From: JBALVO01 sp036961445
GTDB taxonomy: Bacteria > Pseudomonadota > Gammaproteobacteria > Pseudomonadales > Halieaceae
Direction of reading: 5' to 3'
Length of the DNA: 10,670 nucleotides
Assembly: GCA_036961445.1 (NCBI GenBank)
Contig: JBALVO010000127.1
Location: forward strand, 1 to 10,670
The notes beneath the pieces were generated by a model, which made no database searches, had not been told where the DNA came from, and worked only from the letters and a program-made list of their open reading frames with translations. Position numbers and translations under genes: made by a program. Numbering within the stretch: the first letter of the stretch is position 1; each line of letters opens with the position of its first letter. Of the stretch, positions 1-5,796 are shown piece by piece.

Positions 1-112
1 ATGCTCCACATTAGATGTTCTTGACGAAGTGTTGCGTCGACCGGTTGAACTCGCAGGTGAAAGCGGACATGGCCTGATGTCTCCTTTCGCCGAACAGCGG
101 CTGCATTGCTAA
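1..112. other. Unassigned left edge, possible gene fragment
   Basis: There are two weak readings. On the plus strand, the frame starting at base 2 stays open to a TAA at 110-112 (36 codons), which could be the tail of a gene entering from the left. On the minus strand, an ATG at 70 opens a 19-residue frame ending at 11, with a good-looking AAGGAGA (complement of 80-86) about 9 bases upstream. I recognise neither peptide. At this length neither codon use nor homology can be judged by eye, so this stretch is left unassigned. Confidence 0.15.
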
Positions 113-210
113 TTCGCCACAGACAGGTGTTCAATATCAGCGACATGAACTTGCGGCGATAAAACGCGAACGTGACGGTATGTCGAAGAATAAATGGTGA
201 GTAAGGATGG

Positions 211-260
211 TGAAAAGGAAATCTCGGGGCTAGGGTAGATGCCGCTAACCCCTTGATTTC
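211..260 (-). terminator. Probable terminator after tRNA-Asn
   Basis: An interrupted inverted repeat lies just beyond the tRNA 3' end, read on the minus strand. GATTTC (255-260) pairs with GAAATC (218-223), CCCC (249-252) with GGGG (226-229), and TA with TA next to the loop. Small mismatches separate these blocks. On the minus strand the stem is followed by CCTTTTC, a short T run. This fits a modest intrinsic terminator for the tRNA transcript, but the bulged stem and short T tract keep confidence moderate. Confidence 0.4.
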
Positions 261-264
261 TATA

Positions 265-340
265 TGGCTCCGCCTGCTGGGCTCGAACCAGCGACCCATT
301 GATTAACAGTCAATTGCTCTACCAACTGAGCTAAGGCGGA
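265..340 (-). tRNA. tRNA-Asn (anticodon GTT)
   Basis: The reverse complement folds as a standard 76-nt elongator tRNA. The acceptor arm TCCGCCT pairs with AGGCGGA and is followed by discriminator G and an encoded CCA (complement of 265-267). The D-arm region reads TAGCTCAGTTGGTAGAGCA. The anticodon stem TTGA/TCAA holds loop CTGTTAA with anticodon GTT (complement of 305-307), which reads AAC and AAU as asparagine. The T-arm contains GGTTCGAGCC. Discriminator G73 agrees with bacterial tRNA-Asn. The gene stands alone, divergent from uvrB, with its own promoter on the right and a likely terminator on the left. Confidence 0.97.
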
Positions 341-363
341 ATGGCGTTAACCAGAGGTCGCGT

Positions 364-392
364 ATATTAATGATGGATAGGGGGTTGGTCAA
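364..392 (-). promoter_or_regulatory. Sigma-70 promoter of tRNA-Asn
   Basis: On the minus strand, TTGACC (complement of 387-392) and TAATAT (complement of 364-369) are separated by exactly 17 bp, each one base from consensus. Initiation would fall near 357, giving a leader of under 20 nt before the mature tRNA 5' end at 340. The bases after the -10 (ACGCGAC) form a GC-rich discriminator, a feature associated with stringent control of stable-RNA promoters. Strength and assignment rest on motif match and position. Confidence 0.85.
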
Positions 393-463
393 CCGCTAAT
401 TCCGCATTCTTACAGAACTTGGGCCAGGCCCAATTCCGGGCTGCAATTAACTCCTTTGTAGAT

Positions 464-469
464 GATAAT
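464..469 (+). promoter_or_regulatory. Possible -10 element for uvrB
   Basis: GATAAT, one base from the -10 consensus, lies 40 bp before the uvrB GTG. No good -35 hexamer is found 16-18 bp upstream, so the assignment is weak. No LexA-type box (CTG-N10-CAG) is visible anywhere between the tRNA and uvrB, although uvrB is SOS-controlled in E. coli. A 7-bp perfect palindrome at 419-433 lies upstream of this element. Confidence 0.3.
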
Positions 470-508
470 ACACGGCTATTTTACGATCGCTACGCAGAAG
501 GTAGTCCC

Positions 509-2527
509 GTGTCCAAACCGTTCAAGGTTAAATCCAGCTTCCAGCCCGCCGGCGACCAGCCCGAGGCGATCAAACAGCTGGTAGAAGGGCTGGGTGCGGG
601 CCTGGCAAGCCAGACTCTGCTGGGGGTTACCGGCTCGGGCAAGACCTTTACCATGGCTCATGTCATCGAACAGATGCAGCGCCCCACTATCGTCATGGCG
701 CATAACAAAACCCTGGCGGCCCAGCTTTACGGCGAGTTCAAGGATTTTTTCCCCGATAACGCGGTTGAGTATTTTGTATCCTATTACGACTATTTTCAGC
801 CCGAAGCCTATGTGCCATCTTCTGATACTTTCATAGAGAAGGATGCCTCGGTAAATGAGCATATCGAGCAGATGCGTTTGTCGGCCACCAAGGCTCTGCT
901 GGAGCGGGACGATTGCATAGTGGTCGCCACTGTCTCCGCGATCTATGGCCTGGGGGACCCTCAATCCTATTTCAAAATGGTTATTCACCTCTCGCGGGGT
1001 GAGATAATTGATCATAGAGAGATCCTGCGCCAGCTATCGGCACTGCAGTACACCCGCAATGATGTTGATTTTCAACGCGGTACCTATCGGGTGCGCGGGG
1101 ATGTAATAGACATTTTCCCCGCGGACTCAGAGCGAGAAGCGGTACGCATTGAACTGTTCGACGAGGAAATCGAGAATCTGTACTGGTTTGATCCCCTTAC
1201 CGGTGTCGTGGAAAGTAAGGCGCCGCGCATCACCATCTTTCCCAAGAGCCACTATGTGACGCCGCGAGAGGTGTTGCTGGGCGCAGTGGAACACATTGAG
1301 GCGGAACTGGTGGTGCGACTCAAGCAGTTGCGCGAAAACGATAAACTGGTTGAAGCTCAGCGTCTGGAGCAGCGCACCAAATACGATATGGAAATGATCC
1401 GGGAGCTGGGTTATTGCAACGGTATTGAAAACTACTCGCGCTATCTTTCGGGACGGGGAGCCGGTCAGCCGCCGCCCACCTTGTTTGAATATCTGCCTGA
1501 CAATGCCCTGGTCATTGTGGACGAGTCGCACGCCAGTATTCCCCAGATTGGAGCGATGTACAAAGGTGATCGTTCGCGCAAAGAAACACTGGTGGAGTAT
1601 GGCTTTCGTCTGCCGTCGGCGCTGGATAATCGCCCCCTGCGTTTTGAGGAGTGGGAGCAGCTGGTGCCCCAGGCCGTGTTTGTTTCGGCTACCCCGGGTA
1701 AATATGAACAGGAACATTCCGGGCGCACGGTCGAGCAGGTGGTGCGACCAACAGGCCTGGTTGATCCGCCTTTGGAAGTGCGGCCAGCGAGCACCCAGGT
1801 GGATGACTTGCTGGACGAAATACATAAGACGGTGGAATGTGGTGAGCGGGTGCTGGTTACGACCCTTACCAAGCGTATGTCGGAAGATCTCACCGAGTAC
1901 CTGGCAGATCATGGGGTGAAGGTGCGCTATCTGCACTCGGATATCGACACAGTGGAGCGTGTGGAGATTATTCGCGACCTGCGCCTGGGTGTATTCGATG
2001 TGTTGGTGGGCATCAATCTGTTGCGTGAGGGCCTGGACATGCCGGAGGTGTCCCTGGTGGCGATTCTGGATGCAGATAAAGAGGGTTTCCTGCGTTCGGA
2101 CCGCTCCCTGATTCAGACCATTGGCAGGGCGGCCCGTAACCTCAATGGCAGGGCGATTTTGTATGCCGACCGTATCACCGGCTCCATGGAGCGGGCCATG
2201 GCCGAAACCGCGCGTCGGCGTGACAGGCAGCTCGCCCATAATCTGGCGCATAACATCACCCCGGTAGGCGTGATCAAGTCGGTACAGGATATTATGGAAG
2301 GGGCGAGGCGTATGCCCACCAAGGCCCGGGGCAAGGCCCAGAGAGTGGCGGAATCCAAGCTGGCTTACAGTGCCGAGGTTGCCAGCTTGTCTCCAGCAGC
2401 TCTGGCGCGTAAATTAAAGCAATTGGAGGCCCAGATGCAGCAGCATGCCAAGAATCTGGAGTTCGAGGAAGCTGCAGCAATGCGTGATCAATTGGCGGAA
2501 ATCAAGCAGCTGGCCTTTCTCGGCTGA
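509..2527 (+). CDS. uvrB: UvrB, excinuclease ABC subunit B
   Basis: UvrB is the DNA-loading subunit of nucleotide excision repair. UvrA2-UvrB scans DNA, UvrB locks onto the lesion, and UvrC then makes the dual incisions. The protein is 672 aa, close to the E. coli length of 673. Visible landmarks are Walker A GVTGSGKT (39-46), the lesion-gripping beta-hairpin region (about 90-112, VSYYDYFQPEAYVPSSD), the helicase DESH box (338-341), the late helicase motifs GINLLREGLDMPEVS and QTIGRAARN, and a C-terminal UVR motif (about 632-672) that contacts UvrC. The frame is open back to a TTG at 419, but GTG 509 is preferred. It gives the family N-terminus MSKPFK, and AGAAGG (496-501) sits 7 bases upstream. 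No LexA box is visible upstream and no clear terminator follows the stop. Confidence 0.97.
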   Translation: MSKPFKVKSSFQPAGDQPEAIKQLVEGLGAGLASQTLLGVTGSGKTFTMAHVIEQMQRPTIVMAHNKTLAAQLYGEFKDFFPDNAVEYFVSYYDYFQPEAYVPSSDTFIEKDASVNEHIEQMRLSATKALLERDDCIVVATVSAIYGLGDPQSYFKMVIHLSRGEIIDHREILRQLSALQYTRNDVDFQRGTYRVRGDVIDIFPADSEREAVRIELFDEEIENLYWFDPLTGVVESKAPRITIFPKSHYVTPREVLLGAVEHIEAELVVRLKQLRENDKLVEAQRLEQRTKYDMEMIRELGYCNGIENYSRYLSGRGAGQPPPTLFEYLPDNALVIVDESHASIPQIGAMYKGDRSRKETLVEYGFRLPSALDNRPLRFEEWEQLVPQAVFVSATPGKYEQEHSGRTVEQVVRPTGLVDPPLEVRPASTQVDDLLDEIHKTVECGERVLVTTLTKRMSEDLTEYLADHGVKVRYLHSDIDTVERVEIIRDLRLGVFDVLVGINLLREGLDMPEVSLVAILDADKEGFLRSDRSLIQTIGRAARNLNGRAILYADRITGSMERAMAETARRRDRQLAHNLAHNITPVGVIKSVQDIMEGARRMPTKARGKAQRVAESKLAYSAEVASLSPAALARKLKQLEAQMQQHAKNLEFEEAAAMRDQLAEIKQLAFLG

Positions 2528-2581
2528 TGTTAGTTCAGCCCTATTGATAACCGGGAATTTTATCTTGCAGGAGTTTAAAAC

Positions 2582-2854
2582 ATGAAGAACACGGCGATTA
2601 TTGCCTTTCTTACGTTGTTGGTCGCCCCCGGGGCTTTCGCGGATTTAACGCCGAATTGTAATCCCAAGAAAGCTGCGCGCAATGCAGCCATGGATGCAAC
2701 CGTTGGGGTGAGTGGCCGCTGCGACACGGGTAAGGCGGCCAAGGATGCCAAGGAGGATGTCGTGGACAATGCCAAAGACGCGGTGGACGTAGATTTGGAC
2801 AAGAACAAACAGCATGAGCGCGGCCAGCGCAAAAATGAGAAGAACAAGGACTGA
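2582..2854 (+). CDS. Small secreted protein of unknown function
   Basis: This 90-aa protein is not one I can name. Residues 1-20 form a clear Sec signal peptide (MKNT, hydrophobic core, then GAFA) with likely cleavage before Asp21. The mature part is about 70 aa, very rich in Ala, Lys, Asp and Asn, and very polar. Two cysteines (C26 and C47) flank a short Ala-rich stretch ending TVGVSGRC and could form a disulfide in the periplasm. Residues 50-70 (KAAKDAKEDVVDNAKDAVDV) have an amphipathic-helix pattern, and the last 20 residues are highly charged and probably disordered. An AGGAG (2569-2573) sits 8 bases before the ATG. The gene is 54 bp after uvrB without an obvious promoter or terminator between, so read-through is possible. 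Its stop is one base from the kinase gene's stop. The coding call rests on signal peptide, RBS and composition. Confidence 0.8.
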   Translation: MKNTAIIAFLTLLVAPGAFADLTPNCNPKKAARNAAMDATVGVSGRCDTGKAAKDAKEDVVDNAKDAVDVDLDKNKQHERGQRKNEKNKD

Positions 2855-2855
2855 C

Positions 2856-4928
2856 TTAAACCGTCGTGTCGCGCCTGGGCAGGTGCATAGTCAGGCATAC
2901 CCCGTGGTCATTCGGCAGGTTTTCAGCTCTGACCCGGCCGCGGTGAAAATCTACAATCAAGCGCACAATGTGCAAGCCCAGACCGAGATGCACGCCGTCG
3001 GATTTGTGGTCGCGCACAGACACCATCGGGTCAAATAAATGGTCCTTGAGGTCTGTCGGCAAGCTTGGCCCTTCGTTGCTCACCGTGATATCCCAACCAT
3101 CAATAACGGTGGCCAGGTGCAGTCTTATATTGCCCTTTTCGGGGCAAAACGAAGCCGCATTATCCATTAGTTTGTCCAGCGCTTGTATCAGTAAATCAGG
3201 CGCGCCGGTTACCATTGCTGTTTCTGGCTGGATCTCAAGCGTTAATTGATGCGCGCTGTAGATACTGCGATAGGCCGCAAATACTTCGCGTAGCAGTGGT
3301 ACCAGGTCCAGGCTCAGCAGCGGGTTGTTGCGAATACTTTCTTCCAGACGATTGGCTTCGCTCATAGCGGTAAGGATGCGGTTCAGGCGCAATAGCCCTT
3401 CCTGGGCGCGCTGCAGATAGACACGCGATTGCGTATCTTTATCGGCGGCCTGTTCCATGTTTTCCAGGGAGGTTTGAATGACAGCAATCGGTGTGCGAAG
3501 TTCGTGCGATAACTTACGGCTTAGCGTGCGCAGGTAGTCATTGTATTCCCGCAGACGATCCAGCAGGTCGGCATAGTGGCGTGACAACTCGCCGATTTCG
3601 TCGCTGGCATTGCTGCGCGGAAAAGTATTGCGAATCAGGCCGTCCTCGCCAATGGCATTGGTTGCTGCTCGACTCAGTGCGCCGATGCGCCAGGACAGCA
3701 GGCTGGCATAGCCCAGTAGTCCAAATGCGCCGATACCCAGTGCCACCAGGCTGTAACCGAGCAGGCGGCTGAATGCCTGGTCCGTGAGCGAAAGGTATTC
3801 CTCACCGCTTTGGCGCACTACCACAGCGCCAACAGTCTTACCGGCGTGGACTATCGATGCAGCCGCCGACAATGTTGTGCGCGTTCCGTAGTCGGGGTCG
3901 CGATAGCGATGAGCAGTGGCTGTGCCAGCCAGCGCGGAGTCAATTTCCAGACCCTGTATTTTACCTAAACCGGGAGCTGATGGTGGTGCATCCAGCGTGC
4001 CCTGGGACAAGATGCTGCGGTAGACAAGCTGTAATAGCCAGAACGTTTTTGCTGTCTCGGTACGGGTAGGTCGGTTGCCGGGAAGGTCGGCGATCAGCCA
4101 GTTATGCTGGTCCACCACCTGTATTTGGCTACCCTGGCGGCTGAATGGCGCCAGGGTCTGTTGCAACGTCGCTGGGCTGTAGATTAACCACGGTGGCGCG
4201 GCGGTGTCGAGTGCGACGATATTACCCACTGTTTCGGTTGCGCCGCCGGACCGGTTGTCAGCGTTGGCCAGATAAAAGCCCAGGCGACCGCCCGTATAGG
4301 AAAGTGGAATCTCCAGTTCCAGCGTATAACCACCGATAGCATCCTGCCAATAACCGCGAATGCGCCGGGCATCTGCACCGCGCTGCCTGCGGCTGTGTGG
4401 TTTTGCGCGCACACTACCCGGAGCAGCAGTGGCAATGACATATTCCTGGCGATGGTCATCCTGCCAGGTCCGCAGTATCAGGCGGTCGCCATTAGGTTCA
4501 GGTGACAGTCCCGGGTTGTGGTAAATCGCTACGGGGTCTTTAATTTTCAACAACAGGTAAAGGTAGTCGCCGCGGGTGACCGCCTGGTAATGCACCACCA
4601 GTTCTCCGTCGGCTAAGGGAGTGCTAAAGCGTGCGCCCTCGATGTCTTCCCAGCCATCGCCATAGCCATCGACAATGATGGGCTGGGTGATGGGGTAGGC
4701 GTAGAGTGAGGTTTGCTCGTCGGGTGCTGCGCGGCGACGCAGCGGGTTGGGGTAGAGCAATTCTTCCTGTTCCCCCAGTACTGCAGCCACGGCCTGGGCG
4801 GTAGCCTGCAGAGATTTTTCCTGCCCATCGCGCAGGGCGCCTTCCATCTCGCGGATGAACTGGCAGCCGGCCCAGGGCAGGGACAGCAGTAACAGGCTGA
4901 TCAGCAGTAGTTGGCGGCGTAAGTTCAA
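2856..4928 (-). CDS. pdsS: Sortase-system sensor histidine kinase (PdsS type)
   Basis: This 690-aa inner-membrane kinase matches the proteobacterial dedicated sortase system histidine kinases in layout and context. TM1 is about 5-22, followed by a large periplasmic region to about 387. Within it, residues about 83-240 look like a CBM9/DOMON-type beta-sandwich (IVDGYGDGW, then DYLYLLLKIKD, then NGDRLILRTW). TM2 is about 389-411, followed by a HAMP linker to about 465. The HisKA H-box SHELRTP has phosphoacceptor His475. The ATPase domain has N-box N590 (LMDNAASF), a degenerate G1 box VSNEGPSLP with Asn618 in the usual Asp position, an F-box (LFDP, 631-634) and a G2 box GLGLHIV (648-654). The start is a TTG. 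It is the first possible start after the regulator's in-frame TAG, one codon away, and it preserves TM1. No Shine-Dalgarno is seen, so translation probably relies on coupling to the regulator gene. Confidence 0.92.
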   Translation of the reverse strand: MNLRRQLLLISLLLLSLPWAGCQFIREMEGALRDGQEKSLQATAQAVAAVLGEQEELLYPNPLRRRAAPDEQTSLYAYPITQPIIVDGYGDGWEDIEGARFSTPLADGELVVHYQAVTRGDYLYLLLKIKDPVAIYHNPGLSPEPNGDRLILRTWQDDHRQEYVIATAAPGSVRAKPHSRRQRGADARRIRGYWQDAIGGYTLELEIPLSYTGGRLGFYLANADNRSGGATETVGNIVALDTAAPPWLIYSPATLQQTLAPFSRQGSQIQVVDQHNWLIADLPGNRPTRTETAKTFWLLQLVYRSILSQGTLDAPPSAPGLGKIQGLEIDSALAGTATAHRYRDPDYGTRTTLSAAASIVHAGKTVGAVVVRQSGEEYLSLTDQAFSRLLGYSLVALGIGAFGLLGYASLLSWRIGALSRAATNAIGEDGLIRNTFPRSNASDEIGELSRHYADLLDRLREYNDYLRTLSRKLSHELRTPIAVIQTSLENMEQAADKDTQSRVYLQRAQEGLLRLNRILTAMSEANRLEESIRNNPLLSLDLVPLLREVFAAYRSIYSAHQLTLEIQPETAMVTGAPDLLIQALDKLMDNAASFCPEKGNIRLHLATVIDGWDITVSNEGPSLPTDLKDHLFDPMVSVRDHKSDGVHLGLGLHIVRLIVDFHRGRVRAENLPNDHGVCLTMHLPRRDTTV

Positions 4929-4931
4929 GCG

Positions 4932-5624
4932 CTACAGGCCCGACCAGCGATAACCGACACCATAAGCCGTCTCAATGGTGGTAAATTCAGGGTCTGCAGC
5001 ATGAAACTTGCGGCGTATGCGTTTTATGTGTGAAGTGATGGTATTGTCATCGAGCACCACGTTTGCTGAATCCATTAGCTGTTGTCGGTTTTTGATATGG
5101 CCGGGATGCCTGGCCAGCGCGTGCACCATCCAGAATTCAGTCACTGTGAGGTCAACCGGTTGTTCTCGCCAGCTAACAGTCATGCGCTCAAGATTCAGGC
5201 GCAAAGGGCCTTGCTCTATCAAGTGTTCTTCGCGTATCGGGGAGCGCAGTGCTCGAACCCTGCGAAACAGGGCCACAATGCGAGCCAGCATGTGCGCCTG
5301 GCTGATATCCTTGGTGAGGTAATCATCAGCGCCCAGACGCAGGCCGGAGATGATGTCCAGTTCCGAATCCCGGGCGGTCAGGAAGACGATGGGCAGTTCC
5401 GGACAGCGGCTGCGTAAATCCCGGCACAAGTCAAATCCTCCTTCTATCTCCTCGCCCAGGCCGACATCGATAATGGCCAGGTCAGGCAGTTCCCGTTGGA
5501 AGGCAGCGGTGGCTGTGCCGCGGTCTTCATATAAGGAAACGCGAAAGCCGCTGCGCTGCAGGGTGTCCCGGTAATTGGCCGCAATGGCGGCCTCGTCTTC
5601 AACGATGGCGATGTGATGTGGCAT
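4932..5624 (-). CDS. pdsR: Sortase-system response regulator (PdsR type)
   Basis: This 230-aa cytoplasmic regulator of the OmpR/PhoB class pairs with the kinase gene directly downstream. The receiver domain (about 4-120) has the acidic pair at E9/D10, phosphoacceptor Asp53 (AIIDVG), Thr83 (FLTARD) and Lys105 (YLTKD). The DNA-binding winged helix (about 135-229) shows LTVTEFWMVHALARHPG, the recognition-helix region TITSHIKRIRRKF and the ending YGVGYRW. ATG 5624 is chosen because MPHHIAIVEDE is the normal receiver N-terminus. The frame stays open 48 codons further upstream, but that stretch has no receiver-like content. The ATG lacks a nearby Shine-Dalgarno; the closest GGAGG is about 27 bases upstream. 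The likely target is the divergent vWA-protein/sortase operon, and possibly its own promoter. Confidence 0.93.
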   Translation of the reverse strand: MPHHIAIVEDEAAIAANYRDTLQRSGFRVSLYEDRGTATAAFQRELPDLAIIDVGLGEEIEGGFDLCRDLRSRCPELPIVFLTARDSELDIISGLRLGADDYLTKDISQAHMLARIVALFRRVRALRSPIREEHLIEQGPLRLNLERMTVSWREQPVDLTVTEFWMVHALARHPGHIKNRQQLMDSANVVLDDNTITSHIKRIRRKFHAADPEFTTIETAYGVGYRWSGL

Positions 5625-5796
5625 GCAGCGTGCTGTCTGGTCTCTGGTTGGTAGGCCTCCATACTTCCAAATAAGCTGAGCGATAACAAGCTTCTGCCAC
5701 AATTCGTCACAATTGCGCCTTACAAAGCCATCATCCCGACATTTCTCTGCCAGATATCCGAGCTTCAATAGAGGCTCAAACTCTGGGAGAAAATAA
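5625..5796. promoter_or_regulatory. Divergent control region, regulator / sortase target
   Basis: These 172 bp separate the regulator-kinase pair (leftward) from the target-sortase pair (rightward) and should hold both promoters. No strong consensus -35/-10 pair stands out in either direction. Weak candidates are TTGCGC (5714-5719) for the rightward genes and TTGTTA with GTATGG on the minus strand for the leftward genes. Poor core promoters are common where an OmpR-family activator is required. The clearest internal signal is the phased CACAATT repeat. GGGAGA (5785-5790) is a good ribosome binding site for the ATG at 5797. Confidence 0.6.
5698..5714. repeat. Tandem CACAATT repeat, candidate regulator box
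   Basis: CACAATT occurs at 5698-5704 and again at 5708-5714, start to start exactly 10 bp, so both copies face the same side of the helix. OmpR/PhoB-family regulators bind head-to-tail half-sites with 10-11 bp spacing. The location, between the regulator gene and the sortase target gene, is where such a site is expected. A third, degenerate copy (TTACAAA, 5720-5726) follows out of perfect phase. Binding by the adjacent regulator is inferred. Confidence 0.45.

Noticed and set aside
1..264. Possible integrated element at the 3' end of tRNA-Asn
   Set aside because: tRNA 3' ends are common integration sites, but no repeat of the tRNA end and no integrase is present in the 264 bases available.
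419..508. N-terminal extension of UvrB by 30 residues from TTG 419
   Set aside because: The family begins MSKPFK at the GTG at 509, which has a suitable RBS, and the extension has no resemblance to UvrB.
1127..2251. Long open frame antisense to uvrB (374 codons), and other antisense frames over uvrB, the target gene and the PLD gene
   Set aside because: Each lies wholly inside a strongly supported gene on the other strand, has His/Arg/Gln-rich shadow composition and shows no domain pattern.
4860..4872. Lipobox-like Cys22 (PWAGC) at the start of the kinase
   Set aside because: Trp at the -3 position does not fit a lipobox, and the segment is better explained as the first membrane helix of a two-TM sensor kinase.
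5625..5768. 48-residue upstream extension of the response regulator frame
   Set aside because: Receiver domains start at about MPHHIAIVEDE. The extension lies in the divergent promoter region and contains the candidate operator repeat.
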